A stretch of DNA of 64,000 bases, from NCBI GenBank assembly GCA_025210735.1, contig JAOARD010000044.1:1-64000 (forward strand), in the 5' to 3' direction. The translations under genes were made by a program, and so were the position numbers. Position 1 is the first letter of the stretch; every line of letters starts with the position of its first letter. This document shows, piece after piece, positions 42,111 through 52,080 of this stretch. This stretch comes from Bacteroidales bacterium. GTDB taxonomy: Bacteria > Bacteroidota > Bacteroidia > Bacteroidales > UBA6680. The notes below the pieces were generated by a model. It was given only the letters and a program-made list of their open reading frames with translations. It had not been told where the DNA came from and did not search any database.

Positions 42111-44978
42111 ATGAAGATTATAAAGTTTATTGGAAAAGCAATTGGTATACTGTTGTTGCTGATAATTATATTGCTTTTTGCAATACCATATTTTTTTAAA
42201 GGGGAGTTGCTTGAACTGGCAAAAAAGGAGATTAATAAAAGTGTTGATGCAGAGGTTGAGTTTCTTGATTTTGATGTGTCGATATTCTCATCGTTTCCTG
42301 ATTTAACACTACAACTTGAGGATTTATCGGTTGTAGGAAAGAATAAATTTGCTGGTGATACGCTGGTAACATTTAAGTCTTTTGATGTATCGGTTGATCT
42401 TATGAGTGCTGTAAAGGGTGAGAGCATAAAGGTTAAACGTGTAAGCCTTAAACAGCCGATACTAAACGGAAAAGTACTTGAGGATGGTTCTGCTAACTGG
42501 GATATTGCAAAGAAAGATACTGTAGTGGTTGCTGAAACCAAAGAGGTTGCTGCTGAAAATACTACAGAAACCGAGGGTGAAACAGCTTCTGAGGAGCCAA
42601 TGGAGCTGAATGTATCGCTTAAACATTTTGAGATTGTTGATGCAACAATTAATTATAACGATAAGGTGTCCGGAACATCTGCTGTTTTAAAGAATCTGAA
42701 TTTTGCGCTTAACGGTGATTTCTCAATGGCAAATACTGACCTTAATCTTGATCTGTCAATAGAGAATGTTTTGGTTGGAATGGCCGGTATTAATTACCTG
42801 AATAATGCAGCTGTTGATTTTGATGCTGTTGTTAGTGCAGATATGGTTAATAGTGTATATGAGCTAAAGGATAACAGATTAGCAATAAATGATCTTGTTT
42901 TAGCATTTGGTGGTAAGTTTGAGATTGGTGATCCTGATATGAAGATTGATCTTAATCTGCATACGGTAGATACAAAGTTTAAAACAGTTCTTTCACTTGT
43001 GCCATATATATACCTGAAAGATTTTCAGGATCTGAAAACATCAGGTGAGTTAGCACTTAATGTTAATGTATCAGGTGTATATAATGATAAGGTTACGCCA
43101 TCGGTTGATCTCTCTTTTAAGGTTCTGAATGGTATGTTTAGTTATCCTGACTTACCAAAGAATGTTAATGATATTAATATAGATTTAAAGGTAGATTGGA
43201 ATGGGGAGAATAATGATGCCTCAGTTGTGAATCTTGAGAGGTTCTACTTTGTAATGGCGGGTAATCCTTTTAATATTACTGCAAATGTTAAAACAATAAT
43301 GTCTGATCCATCATTCTGGGGAGGTATAAAAGGTGATATTGATTTTGCATCGTTAAAAGATGTAATACCTCTTGATAGCATGAGTATCGACGGACGATTA
43401 AAAGCTGATGTTAGTTTTGGTGGTAAGCAATCATATCTTGATAGTGAGCAATATGATAAATTTCATGCTAAGGGAAGTGTTGTTCTTAGCAAGTTCAAAT
43501 ATCTATCGCCTGATCTTCCTGAGGTTGATATAACCCGTGCAAATTTAGTAATGACATCAAAAACGTTAACTCTTAAAGAGTTTAATGCTTTTGTTGGAGA
43601 TAATGATTTTAGTGTAACCGGAGAGATAAATGATTATATAACCTATGCTACGGCTGACGGAGTATTGAAAGGAAGCGTTAATCTTAGATCGTCAAGAATA
43701 AATGTTAATGACTTTATGCCGTCGTCAGATACTCCGGAAGAGGAGAAGAGTGAAGAGACCAGTAGTACAGCAGAGCAGGATAGTGGCAGTAGCAATGCTC
43801 AGTCAACCACCGGAAGTAGTTCTGATGTGGCAACTCAGGAGTCAGGCGTTGCGCAGATTCCGGAAAATTTGAACCTGAAAGTTAATGCTGATATAGATTC
43901 TATATTCTATGATAACCTTGAAATAGCTAATTTAAACGGATATATTGCCGTAAAAGATGGTGTGGCAAGTATGAAGAATCTGAGCATGGATCTGTTAGAG
44001 GGAAGTGTTGTTGTAACAGGCGCATATGATGCTGTAGATATAAACAAACCAAGGGTTGATGTTGGTTTAAAGGTTAATGAACTGGATATAAAGAAAACTG
44101 CTGAGACATTTAATACAGTAAAATCGTTTGTACCGGTTGCAAAGAGCTGTACGGGTAAGTTCTCTATGAATGCTGATTTTACAACACTGCTGAATGCAGA
44201 GATGAGTCCGGTAAATGAGAGTATTGTTGCTAATGGTGTTTTAAAGCTTAAAAAAGCAGGACTTAAGAATTCTAAACTGTTTGGTGCAGTGGCTGATGCA
44301 TTAAAGAATGATAAATACAGAGAGTTGGTTTTGAATAATGTTACCATTAAGTTCTCAATTGTTGATGGCAGATTGTATGTTGATCCGTTTAAAATACCGG
44401 TTGGTAAAGGAGATGTAACTGTCTCAGGAGATCAGGGACTTGATATGACAATGAATTATCTTTTATCTCTACGTATGCCTAGATCTGAATTTGGTTCGGG
44501 TGTAAATAATCTTGTAGATGGATTATTGAAAGATCTTCCTGTAAAAGTGTCTGATGATGTTAAACTGAATGGTAAGGTTACAGGAACTGTAGATAAGCCA
44601 AAAGTTAAGCTTGTGCTTGGTAAAGGTGATGGAAAGCCATCAGCTAAGGGTAAGGCAAAAGAGGAGATAAACAAAAAGATAGATAAGGAGATTGAGGATT
44701 TGCTGAAGAAAGCACAACAGGATTCTGATAAGATTAAAGCAGATGCACGTAAAGAGGCAGATAAAGCTATTCAGCAAGCAATGAAGGAGGCAGATAAGCT
44801 TATTGAGAAGGCTGATAACCCTCTGTTAAAGGTTGCTGCTAAAGCATCGGCAAAGAAGCTGAAAGAGGCTGCACAGAAAGAAGCGGATAAAATTATAGAG
44901 AAGGCAGATGTAAAAGCCAACAAGATAATGGAGGATGCTAATAAGAAGGCTGAAGCTAAAAGAAAGCAGAAGAAGTAG
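42111..44978 (+). CDS. AsmA-family protein
   Basis: I start at ATG 42111 (MKIIKFIGKAIG); a TTG 9 bp upstream is in frame but unlikely. The 955-residue protein has an N-terminal anchor (about 5-28), an AsmA N-terminal domain (AEVEFLDFDVSIFSSFPDLTL region, about 45-75), a long beta-rich body, a Ser/Thr/Glu/Gln-rich linker (about 540-585) and a second AsmA-like domain (about 600-850). It ends in a 105-residue lysine-, alanine- and aspartate-rich coiled coil. AsmA-like proteins are linked to lipid transport between membranes. It is a second AsmA-superfamily gene in this window. A strong terminator follows. Confidence 0.88.
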   Translation: MKIIKFIGKAIGILLLLIIILLFAIPYFFKGELLELAKKEINKSVDAEVEFLDFDVSIFSSFPDLTLQLEDLSVVGKNKFAGDTLVTFKSFDVSVDLMSAVKGESIKVKRVSLKQPILNGKVLEDGSANWDIAKKDTVVVAETKEVAAENTTETEGETASEEPMELNVSLKHFEIVDATINYNDKVSGTSAVLKNLNFALNGDFSMANTDLNLDLSIENVLVGMAGINYLNNAAVDFDAVVSADMVNSVYELKDNRLAINDLVLAFGGKFEIGDPDMKIDLNLHTVDTKFKTVLSLVPYIYLKDFQDLKTSGELALNVNVSGVYNDKVTPSVDLSFKVLNGMFSYPDLPKNVNDINIDLKVDWNGENNDASVVNLERFYFVMAGNPFNITANVKTIMSDPSFWGGIKGDIDFASLKDVIPLDSMSIDGRLKADVSFGGKQSYLDSEQYDKFHAKGSVVLSKFKYLSPDLPEVDITRANLVMTSKTLTLKEFNAFVGDNDFSVTGEINDYITYATADGVLKGSVNLRSSRINVNDFMPSSDTPEEEKSEETSSTAEQDSGSSNAQSTTGSSSDVATQESGVAQIPENLNLKVNADIDSIFYDNLEIANLNGYIAVKDGVASMKNLSMDLLEGSVVVTGAYDAVDINKPRVDVGLKVNELDIKKTAETFNTVKSFVPVAKSCTGKFSMNADFTTLLNAEMSPVNESIVANGVLKLKKAGLKNSKLFGAVADALKNDKYRELVLNNVTIKFSIVDGRLYVDPFKIPVGKGDVTVSGDQGLDMTMNYLLSLRMPRSEFGSGVNNLVDGLLKDLPVKVSDDVKLNGKVTGTVDKPKVKLVLGKGDGKPSAKGKAKEEINKKIDKEIEDLLKKAQQDSDKIKADARKEADKAIQQAMKEADKLIEKADNPLLKVAAKASAKKLKEAAQKEADKIIEKADVKANKIMEDANKKAEAKRKQKK

Positions 44979-44996
44979 AGACTGTTTTGATTATAT

Positions 44997-45036
44997 AAAA
45001 AAGAGCCGCTGATATTTTGTCAGCGGCTCTTTTTTA
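44997..45036. terminator. Bidirectional terminator between AsmA gene and M23 peptidase gene
   Basis: AAGAGCCGCTGA pairs with TCAGCGGCTCTT around TATTTTG, flanked by As on the left and Ts on the right, so it can end both convergent genes. Confidence 0.93.
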
Positions 45037-45038
45037 TC

Positions 45039-46724
45039 TTAAAGTGTTATTTTTGTTGAGTATACCTCAATGTTTCCGGTTACATCGGTTACATAAAGGT
45101 CAAGAGTGTTTACTTTCTCAAACTTAAATGGTGGTTTTTTGTAATCAAAAGTAAGCAGACTGTTTTTTGCATCGTAGTCAAAAAGAATCCATTTGCCGTT
45201 AAGGTACCCGTTGTATGTTTTTATACCAGACAGTGTATCTTTAATTACAAACTTTATCTTTTTGTATCTTTTATACTTCTTATTATTGATATTTATTGGT
45301 TTTATTACAGGAGCAACTGTATCTGTAAGTATAGTATATGTTCCCTCAGATCTTATATAACCCGTAACTTTATTCTTCTTTATAGTTGTATATACCGGAC
45401 TAAAAGAGTTGTTCTTTTTGTTGTATTTACACCAAACAAGTTTGTTTGGCTGATTGGTCTTTACTTTGTTTACCGGATACATAATATTAGCCGATTTGTG
45501 CAGAGCAGCACCTTCAATATTAAACGTTATGAATGGTGAGTGATACCCTTTTATAGTAGTATCTTTAATACTGTAATTAACCTTTCGGTATAGTGTGTTC
45601 TTGAAGAAACAGATGCTTGCGTTTGATCTCTTTAATGTCTTTTTTGCTGTGTATCCAATGTAGTTTTTATCTGTTTTTTCACCTGCTTTTACATCTTTTT
45701 TTCTGATTTTAAATGACACCACAGAGCTATTTCCATGACTATCGGTGGTTATAATTTTTACTCTGTGAATATTATAGTCGTTAAGAGAGAATATGCCTTC
45801 TGATTCGGTGTTTTTGTAGATATCTATTTTGTTGTTTGGCAGAATGTGTGTTCTGTATACATTTTTTCTCTTCTTCTTTTTTAGTTCGTAATCAACAACT
45901 GCATTAGCGTATCTGGTATAGTTAAAAAAGAAACTGTTTATCTCTTGTTCAAAAACAAGTCTGTTATCTATATATGTTTTTATTGATTTTACTCCATTGC
46001 GACTTCTGCTGCCATTGCCATAATCGTACACCTCAACACCAAAAGAGAACATTTCTGATACAGGTACTATTTTGTTTCTGATATTGTATTTCCCCTTCTC
46101 TGATCTATAGGTTTTTATCAGATCAGAACGTTTGTAAAACCCTGAATTGATATTATAAACAGCAACATTTCTTATAGATGGCGATATATCATCTTTGATA
46201 GGGAAATTAAAGTCTATAGGATTCAGAACCTCCTGTGTTTTTGTTTTTCGTATCTCAAAATGAAGGTGAGGACCCATTGAACTTCCGGAATTACCCGACA
46301 GTGCAATAATCTCGCCTTTTGTTACTTTAATCTCGTCTTTATCAAGATTAAGATCAATTGAAAATGTTTGCGACTCATATTGTCTCTTTTTTAAATACTC
46401 GTCTATTTTTTCTGATAATGATTTAAGGTGTCCGTATACAGATGTGTGACCTGATGGATGATTTATATATATAGCCTTACCATATCCTCCAGCCCGTATC
46501 TTTATTCTGGCAACATATCCGCTATCAATTGACTTTACAGGAACACCTGTTCTGCCTTGTGTTCTAATGTCGATACCAGAATGAAAATGGTTGGTTCTTA
46601 TTTCGGCAAAACTACCCGACAGACTAAGAGGAATATCAATAGGTGGATTAAAATTTGTTTTTTGAGCATAAATAACGTAAGTTGCTAAAAAAGATAGCAG
46701 AATAGTAAGCGCTTTTTTATTCAT
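45039..46724 (-). CDS. M23-family (LytM-like) metallopeptidase
   Basis: The 561-residue protein has a signal peptide (1-20), then a LytM domain (about 35-175) with zinc motifs HFHSGIDI (His48 and Asp52) and HLHFEI near 157, plus GYGKAIYINHPSG and SVYGHLKSL. The C-terminal 380 residues are beta-rich and unassigned. These enzymes cut peptidoglycan cross-links or act as activators of amidases. It is divergent from the zapA operon and both promoters lie in the 136-bp gap, so it may be tied to cell division by position. Confidence 0.92.
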   Translation of the reverse strand: MNKKALTILLSFLATYVIYAQKTNFNPPIDIPLSLSGSFAEIRTNHFHSGIDIRTQGRTGVPVKSIDSGYVARIKIRAGGYGKAIYINHPSGHTSVYGHLKSLSEKIDEYLKKRQYESQTFSIDLNLDKDEIKVTKGEIIALSGNSGSSMGPHLHFEIRKTKTQEVLNPIDFNFPIKDDISPSIRNVAVYNINSGFYKRSDLIKTYRSEKGKYNIRNKIVPVSEMFSFGVEVYDYGNGSRSRNGVKSIKTYIDNRLVFEQEINSFFFNYTRYANAVVDYELKKKKRKNVYRTHILPNNKIDIYKNTESEGIFSLNDYNIHRVKIITTDSHGNSSVVSFKIRKKDVKAGEKTDKNYIGYTAKKTLKRSNASICFFKNTLYRKVNYSIKDTTIKGYHSPFITFNIEGAALHKSANIMYPVNKVKTNQPNKLVWCKYNKKNNSFSPVYTTIKKNKVTGYIRSEGTYTILTDTVAPVIKPININNKKYKRYKKIKFVIKDTLSGIKTYNGYLNGKWILFDYDAKNSLLTFDYKKPPFKFEKVNTLDLYVTDVTGNIEVYSTKITL

Positions 46725-46739
46725 TATGTTTTTTTATTG

Positions 46740-46747
46740 CAAAGTTA
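46740..46747 (-). promoter_or_regulatory. -7 element of the M23 peptidase gene
   Basis: On the minus strand TAACTTTG matches TAnnTTTG and would start transcription about 8 bp before the ATG at 46724, a very short leader. Confidence 0.5.
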
Positions 46748-46836
46748 CGCGCTATATAAGAAAAAACAGAATTAATAAAGGTTAAAAATTTGCGCTAAAA
46801 TGTAAATTTATTACTTTTATAATACATAAAGAGTAT

Positions 46837-46844
46837 TATTTTTG
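46837..46844 (+). promoter_or_regulatory. -7 element of the coiled-coil/zapA operon
   Basis: TATTTTTG matches TAnnTTTG and lies 16 bp before the ATG at 46861, predicting a very short leader. Confidence 0.55.
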
Positions 46845-46860
46845 TACGAAACAAAGAAGC

Positions 46861-47157
46861 ATGAATAAAGCCGGACAAATAGTCATAGCCAATATTAATG
46901 AGAAAGTATCTCAGCTTGAAGATAAGTTAGAGAAGCTTATTCATGAGCGTGACGAACTTTTGTCTGAGAATATGCTGTTGAAGCAAAGTCAGCTTCGTTA
47001 TGAGGTTGAGGTTAAAGAGTGGGAAAAGAAGTATGACACTCTAAAATTGGCTAAATCTTTTGTTGATGGCGAATCAAATGATTCTTCAGAAGCAAAGAAA
47101 AAAGTAGCCAGAATTGTGCGGGAAATTGATAAATGTATAGCTTTATTAAATAGGTAA
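46861..47157 (+). CDS. Small coiled-coil protein upstream of zapA
   Basis: The 98-residue protein is almost entirely heptad-like (INEKVSQLEDKLEKLIHERD, then LLSENMLLKQ), followed by a short basic helix (KKKVARIVREIDKCIALL). It is 2 bp upstream of zapA and surely in the same message. Size, coiled coil and context suggest a ZapB-like division factor, but sequence identity to ZapB is not shown and no symbol is given. Confidence 0.8.
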   Translation: MNKAGQIVIANINEKVSQLEDKLEKLIHERDELLSENMLLKQSQLRYEVEVKEWEKKYDTLKLAKSFVDGESNDSSEAKKKVARIVREIDKCIALLNR

Positions 47158-47159
47158 TT

Positions 47160-47447
47160 ATGGATGATAAGTTTACTATAAGAGTAAATGTTGTTGATCG
47201 GTATTATCCTCTGAAGATTCAAAGGAAAGATGAGGAGACAATACGACGTGCCGCAAAGCTTATTAATGATAAGGTAGTACAATATAAACAGAGATATACA
47301 GATAAAGATGTTCAGGATTTTTTAGCCATGGCATCGCTACAATTTGTTATTAAATTACTTGAAGGAGAAGGAGCTCAATCAATAGAACCTTTTCTTAATG
47401 AGTTAAGTGCTTTAGAAACAAAGTTAGATGATCTGTTAGATAAATAA
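47160..47447 (+). CDS. zapA: Cell division protein ZapA
   Basis: The 95-residue protein has the ZapA layout: a short beta-strand start (FTIRVNVVDRYYPLKI), the EETIRRAAKLINDKV helix and a long C-terminal coiled coil. ZapA binds and bundles FtsZ filaments at midcell. It follows a small coiled-coil gene and precedes a structured RNA and rny, an order familiar in Bacteroidota. Confidence 0.9.
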   Translation: MDDKFTIRVNVVDRYYPLKIQRKDEETIRRAAKLINDKVVQYKQRYTDKDVQDFLAMASLQFVIKLLEGEGAQSIEPFLNELSALETKLDDLLDK

Positions 47448-47489
47448 ATAGTGAATAAAGACGTTCTTTAAAATAGCAATTAGGAATTT

Positions 47490-47673
47490 ACCCGCATAGT
47501 TCCATAATTTTGAAAACTCAACAGATATAAAATTGGAGTAAAGCTCAATTACGGAGTAGAGCAGGCCTAACCCGATTCGTCGGTTCTGAAAAGACATAGG
47601 AAACTCGATACTGTAAGGCAGCTCCAGCCGTGTCATTCGGGGTTTTTCAAAAGGGGATTATGTGGGTTTTTTT
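47490..47673 (+). ncRNA. ssrS: Probable 6S RNA
   Basis: The 249-bp zapA-rny gap encodes a long irregular hairpin. ACCCGCATAGTTCC (47490-47503) pairs over 14 consecutive positions (with G-U pairs) with bases 47654-47667, directly before seven Ts. A second stem is formed by TTTTGAAAACTC (from 47508) with GGGGTTTTTCAAAAG (from 47639). The interior is largely open, with a small CCGA-TTCG-TCGG tip hairpin. A roughly 180-nt hairpin with a large internal bubble and this gene context are those of 6S RNA, which binds RNA polymerase holoenzyme. The 5' end is set by the stem, not by a clear promoter. Confidence 0.72.
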
Positions 47674-47696
47674 ATTATATAAATTAACTTGAGATT

Positions 47697-49232
47697 ATGA
47701 TAATACATATTATTGTTGGTGTGGTTGCTTTTATTCTGGGGGGTACGCTTTCGTATTTCATGTGGGATAAAGCTTTGATGAAAAGGCGTGATAAAATAAT
47801 TAAGGAGGGACAAGCTGAAGCAGAGGTTATAAAGAAAGATAAAATACTTCAGGCAAAAGAGAAGTTTCTTCACCTAAGATCAGAGCATGAGAAGCATATA
47901 AATGAAAAGAATTCAAAGATAAACTCTATAGAGCAGAAGATAAAGCAAAGAGAAAATACTTTATCGCAGAAGCATGAGGAGTTGCAACGTAAAAAGAATG
48001 AGGTTGATGCTGTAAGAGATAATCTGACAGCTCAGATAGAAGTTGTAGAGAAGAAAACTGCTGAGTTAGAAAAAGCTCACAAACAACAGGTTGAGGCCTT
48101 GGAGTCTATATCTGGATTATCTGCTGATGAGGCAAAAGCACAATTAGTAGAGTCGTTAAAAGAGGAGGCTAAAACTGAAGCGATGTCGTATATTAACGAT
48201 ATTATGGATGAGGCTAAAATATCTGCTAATAAAGAGGCTAAGCGTGTAGTTGTTCAAACAATACAGCGTGTTGCAACAGAGTCGGCAATTGAAAATTCTG
48301 TTACAGTATTCCATATAGATAACGACGAGATTAAAGGTAGAATTATTGGTAGAGAGGGACGTAATATCAGGGCTCTTGAAGCAGCTACAGGTGTTGAGAT
48401 TATTGTAGATGATACACCGGAAGCTATTATCCTTTCAGCTTTTGATCCTGTACGTAGAGAGATTGCAAGATTGGCTCTTCATCAGTTAGTTACTGACGGA
48501 AGAATTCACCCTGCCCGTATTGAAGAAATAGTTGACAAAACTAAGAAGCAGATAGAAGAGGAGATTATTGAAACAGGTAAGCGTACTGCTATAGATTTAG
48601 GTGTTCATGGATTACATCCTGAGTTGATAAGACTTATTGGTAAGATGAAGTACAGATCGTCATATGGTCAGAACCTGCTTCAGCACTCAAGAGAGGTTGC
48701 TAATCTTTCAGCAATAATGGCTTCGGAGCTTGGTTTAAATCCTAAGGTTGCTAAAAGAGCCGGACTGTTACATGATATTGGTAAGGTGCCGGATGACGAG
48801 CCGGAATTACCACACGCAATTCTTGGTATGAAGTTGGCTGAGAAGTATAAGGAAAAAGCGGACGTGTGTAATGCTATTGGAGCGCACCACGACGAGTTGG
48901 AGATGACAACACTTATTTCGCCAATTGTACAGGTTTGTGACGCTATATCAGGTGCAAGACCAGGTGCAAGACGTGAGGTTGTTGAATCTTATATTAAGCG
49001 ATTGAAAGATCTTGAGAATTTAGCCCTTTCATATCCTGGAGTAACAAAGACTTATGCTATTCAGGCTGGTCGTGAATTAAGAGTTATTGTAGGTAGTGAG
49101 AAGATTACTGATAAAGAAGCAGAGAGTTTATCATACGATATTTCAAAGAAAATTCAGGACGAGATGACATATCCCGGACAGATTAAAATCACTGTTATCA
49201 GGGAGACTCGTGCAATTTCATATGCTAAATAG
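47697..49232 (+). CDS. rny: Ribonuclease Y
   Basis: The 511-residue endoribonuclease starts mRNA decay. It has an N-terminal membrane anchor (about 1-22), a long coiled coil (about 30-170), a KH domain (about 200-265, [15 protein letters not shown]) and an HD domain (about 330-425, [17 protein letters not shown]). Length and order are normal for the family. It ends with a strong terminator. Confidence 0.97.
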   Translation: MIIHIIVGVVAFILGGTLSYFMWDKALMKRRDKIIKEGQAEAEVIKKDKILQAKEKFLHLRSEHEKHINEKNSKINSIEQKIKQRENTLSQKHEELQRKKNEVDAVRDNLTAQIEVVEKKTAELEKAHKQQVEALESISGLSADEAKAQLVESLKEEAKTEAMSYINDIMDEAKISANKEAKRVVVQTIQRVATESAIENSVTVFHIDNDEIKGRIIGREGRNIRALEAATGVEIIVDDTPEAIILSAFDPVRREIARLALHQLVTDGRIHPARIEEIVDKTKKQIEEEIIETGKRTAIDLGVHGLHPELIRLIGKMKYRSSYGQNLLQHSREVANLSAIMASELGLNPKVAKRAGLLHDIGKVPDDEPELPHAILGMKLAEKYKEKADVCNAIGAHHDELEMTTLISPIVQVCDAISGARPGARREVVESYIKRLKDLENLALSYPGVTKTYAIQAGRELRVIVGSEKITDKEAESLSYDISKKIQDEMTYPGQIKITVIRETRAISYAK

Positions 49233-49255
49233 TTAAAAGGATATATGATAATGTT

Positions 49256-49291
49256 AAAAAAAGGGTGTGATAATAGTGTCACACCCTTTTT
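49256..49291. terminator. Terminator after rny
   Basis: AAAAAGGGTGTGA pairs with TCACACCCTTTTT around TAATAGTG, flanked by As and Ts, 24 bp past the rny stop. It separates the housekeeping genes from the polysaccharide cluster. Confidence 0.92.
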
Positions 49292-49309
49292 ATGTAACGG
49301 TTTATTTCT

Positions 49310-49317
49310 TAAATTTG
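49310..49317 (+). promoter_or_regulatory. -7 element of the polysaccharide cluster
   Basis: TAAATTTG matches TAnnTTTG and would start transcription near 49324, 12 bp before the first gene. Confidence 0.6.
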
Positions 49318-49335
49318 AATCACAAAATTTTAGTT

Positions 49336-50469
49336 ATGAAGGAAATCCAAATGGTGGACTTGAAGTCCCAATACGATAAAATAAAGGGTGAAATAGATAG
49401 TTCTATACAAGAGGTAATTAACTCATGTCAGTTTATAAACGGGTCAAAAGTGAAGGCTTTTTCTGACAATGCGGAAAAGTATCTTGATGTAAAGCATTTT
49501 ATTCCGTGTGCAAACGGAACAGATGCTCTTCAGATTGCAATGATGGCTCTTGGTTTGAAACCGGGCGATGAGGTTATTACAGCAGATTTTACTTTTATAG
49601 CTACAGTTGAAGTAATTGCATTACTTGGATTAAAGCCTGTTTTGGTTGATGTTGATAAAGACACATTCTTAATGGATATCGAATCGCTTAAAGCAGCTAT
49701 TACGCCTAAAACTAAAGCTATTGTTCCTGTACACCTGTTTGGTCAGTGTGCAAATATGGAAGAGATACTTGCTATTGCAAAAGACAATGATCTTTTTGTA
49801 ATTGAAGATTCAGCTCAGGCTTTTGGATCTGATTATACTTTTTCTAATGGTGATGTTAAGAAGGCTGGAACTATGGGGCACTTTGGCTGTACATCATTTT
49901 TTCCGTCTAAAAACCTTGGCTGCTATGGCGATGGTGGTGCTCTTTATACTAACGATGATGAGTTGGCCGACATGGCACGTATGATTGTTAATCATGGAAT
50001 GAAGAAAAGATATTACCATGAGGTTATTGGAGTTAACTCAAGACTGGATTCTGTTCAGGCTGCTGTTTTAGATGTTAAGCTGAACTATATTGATGAGTAT
50101 AATAGTAGAAGAAGAGATGCTGCCGAGTTTTACAATAGAGAACTTTCGGATATAGAATTTATACAAACACCGGTAAAATCAGAAAAGAGCAGTCATATAT
50201 ATCATCAATATACAATGCTTATTACTGGTGGTCATCGTGATGGATTACGTGACTATTTAGATACTAAAAATATACCTGCAATGATATATTATCCGGTGCC
50301 ACTACATGTGCAAAAAGCATTTGATTATAATGAGCCGGAAGCTGAAGCAAAATTTGTGAATACTAATACAATTTCAGACCTTGTTTTATCGTTGCCAATG
50401 CATACAGAGTTAACCAATGAGCAACTTGACTATATTGTAACGGAGATTAAAAACTATTTTAAAGAGTAA
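49336..50469 (+). CDS. DegT/DnrJ/EryC1 aminotransferase, WbpE/WlbC-like
   Basis: I start at ATG 49336 (MKEIQMVDLKSQY); a longer frame runs back through the rny terminator. The 377-residue PLP enzyme has the family features SANGTDAL-like CANGTDALQIA (58-68), VIEDSAQAFGS and PLP Lys192 in FFPSKNLGCYGDGG. In the Wbp/Wlb pathway this enzyme aminates UDP-3-keto-GlcNAcA to UDP-GlcNAc(3NH2)A. The three other enzymes of that pathway follow directly, which is the main reason for this substrate assignment. Confidence 0.88.
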   Translation: MKEIQMVDLKSQYDKIKGEIDSSIQEVINSCQFINGSKVKAFSDNAEKYLDVKHFIPCANGTDALQIAMMALGLKPGDEVITADFTFIATVEVIALLGLKPVLVDVDKDTFLMDIESLKAAITPKTKAIVPVHLFGQCANMEEILAIAKDNDLFVIEDSAQAFGSDYTFSNGDVKKAGTMGHFGCTSFFPSKNLGCYGDGGALYTNDDELADMARMIVNHGMKKRYYHEVIGVNSRLDSVQAAVLDVKLNYIDEYNSRRRDAAEFYNRELSDIEFIQTPVKSEKSSHIYHQYTMLITGGHRDGLRDYLDTKNIPAMIYYPVPLHVQKAFDYNEPEAEAKFVNTNTISDLVLSLPMHTELTNEQLDYIVTEIKNYFKE

Positions 50470-50473
50470 AACT

Positions 50474-51046
50474 ATGGATAATTACTTTGCACACCCCAGT
50501 GCAGTTGTTGATGATAACTGTAATATTGGTGAGGGGACAAAAATATGGCATTTTTCGCATATTATGAGTGATTGTGTTATAGGCGAAAAATGTAATATAG
50601 GGCAGAATGTGGTTGTCTCTCCTGGTGTTATTATGGGTAAAAATGTTAAAGTCCAGAATAACGTGTCACTTTATACAGGTGTGGTTTGTGAAGATGATGT
50701 ATTCTTAGGGCCTTCTATGGTCTTTACTAATATTACAAATCCACGCAGTGCAATTGTACGAAGAGACCAATATAGTAAAACATTCGTTCGTAAAGGTGCT
50801 TCAATTGGAGCAAATGCAACTGTTGTTTGTGGTAACGAAATTGGTGAATATGCTCTTATAGGAGCAGGAGCTGTTATTACAAAACCAGTTAAACCATATG
50901 CACTTGTTGTAGGAAATCCTGCTCGTCAGATAGGTTGGGTTTCTGAATACGGACACAGATTGGAGTTTGATCAATCTGGTGAAGCAACATGCCCGGAAAG
51001 TAAGGATAGATATCGTTTGAGTAACGATACTGTTGAAAAGGTTTGA
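50474..51046 (+). CDS. WbpD/WlbB-like N-acetyltransferase (left-handed beta helix)
   Basis: The 190-residue protein is built of hexapeptide repeats (VIGEKCNIGQNVVVSPGV, VKVQNNVSLYTGV, ASIGANATVVCG) and has the NPRSAIVRRDQY and VVGNPARQIGWVSEYGHRL signatures of WbpD-type transferases. It should acetylate the 3-amino group to give UDP-GlcNAc3NAcA using acetyl-CoA. It begins 4 bp after the aminotransferase. Confidence 0.9.
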   Translation: MDNYFAHPSAVVDDNCNIGEGTKIWHFSHIMSDCVIGEKCNIGQNVVVSPGVIMGKNVKVQNNVSLYTGVVCEDDVFLGPSMVFTNITNPRSAIVRRDQYSKTFVRKGASIGANATVVCGNEIGEYALIGAGAVITKPVKPYALVVGNPARQIGWVSEYGHRLEFDQSGEATCPESKDRYRLSNDTVEKV

Positions 51047-51132
51047 TAATAAGTGGTTATTGAAGAAATTGAATATAGTCGGTTTTGTTTGGAAGTATAA
51101 CCGATTTATAATTAAGAAAGAGATTTAGACAG

Positions 51133-52071
51133 ATGAAAAATTTTGGTATAGTAGGTGTTGCTGGATATATTGCTATCAGACACCTTAAAGCTATAAAAGA
51201 TACAGGAAACCAATTGGTTGCTGCGCTAGATAGATTTGATAGTGTTGGACAAATGGATGCGTTTTTTCCTGAGGCAGATTTCTTTGTTGAATTTGAGCGA
51301 TTTGACAGACATTTTGATAAACTTAAAAGAACAGGAACTAAGATAGATTATGTAAGTATTTGTTCACCTAACTATTTGCATGATTCACATATAAGATTTG
51401 CTCTCAGACATGGGGCAGATGCTATATGTGAAAAACCATTAGTGCTAAATCCATGGAATGTAGATGCATTAATGGAGATAGAGAGGGAGACGGGCAAACG
51501 TATTTACAATATCTTGCAGTTGCGTCTTCATCCGTCTATTATTGCTCTTAAACAAAAAATAGATAATGGACCAAAAGATAAAATCTATGATATAGATCTT
51601 ACGTATATCACAAGTCGTGGACGTTGGTATGATATTTCATGGAAAGGTGATATGCATAAGTCAGGTGGTGTGGCAACAAATATTGGAGTCCATTTTTACG
51701 ATATGCTTACATGGATATTTGGTGATGTAAAAGAAAATACCGTACATTTAAGAGATGATCACAGATCAGCAGGGTATCTTGAACTTGAAAAAGCAAGAGT
51801 ACGTTGGTATTTAAGTGTTGATTATAACGATGTGCCTGAAGAGTATAAGGCAAAAGGACAAAGAACATACAGGTCAATAACTGTTGAGGATGATGAGATT
51901 GAGTTTAGTGGTGGCTTTACGGATTTGCATACTTTGTCATATCAGAATATTCTTGAGGGTAATGGATTTGGTCTTGCAGAGGCAAAGAAATCTATAGAGA
52001 TTGTTCATGATATAAGAAATTCGGAAATAAAAGGTTTAACAGGAGAATGGCATCCATTCTGCAAAAAATAA
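51133..52071 (+). CDS. WbpB/WlbA-like UDP-GlcNAcA 3-dehydrogenase
   Basis: The 312-residue Gfo/Idh/MocA protein has an N-terminal NAD fold (GIVGVAGYIAIRHLKAI), the EKPLV motif near residue 101 and the SRGRWYDISWKGD and GVATNIGVHFYDML features of WlbA. It oxidises UDP-GlcNAcA at C3; in the studied family members NAD is recycled with 2-oxoglutarate produced by the aminotransferase step. An 86-bp gap precedes it and 9 bp follow before the 6-dehydrogenase. Confidence 0.9.
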   Translation: MKNFGIVGVAGYIAIRHLKAIKDTGNQLVAALDRFDSVGQMDAFFPEADFFVEFERFDRHFDKLKRTGTKIDYVSICSPNYLHDSHIRFALRHGADAICEKPLVLNPWNVDALMEIERETGKRIYNILQLRLHPSIIALKQKIDNGPKDKIYDIDLTYITSRGRWYDISWKGDMHKSGGVATNIGVHFYDMLTWIFGDVKENTVHLRDDHRSAGYLELEKARVRWYLSVDYNDVPEEYKAKGQRTYRSITVEDDEIEFSGGFTDLHTLSYQNILEGNGFGLAEAKKSIEIVHDIRNSEIKGLTGEWHPFCKK

Positions 52072-52080
52072 TATCTAATT

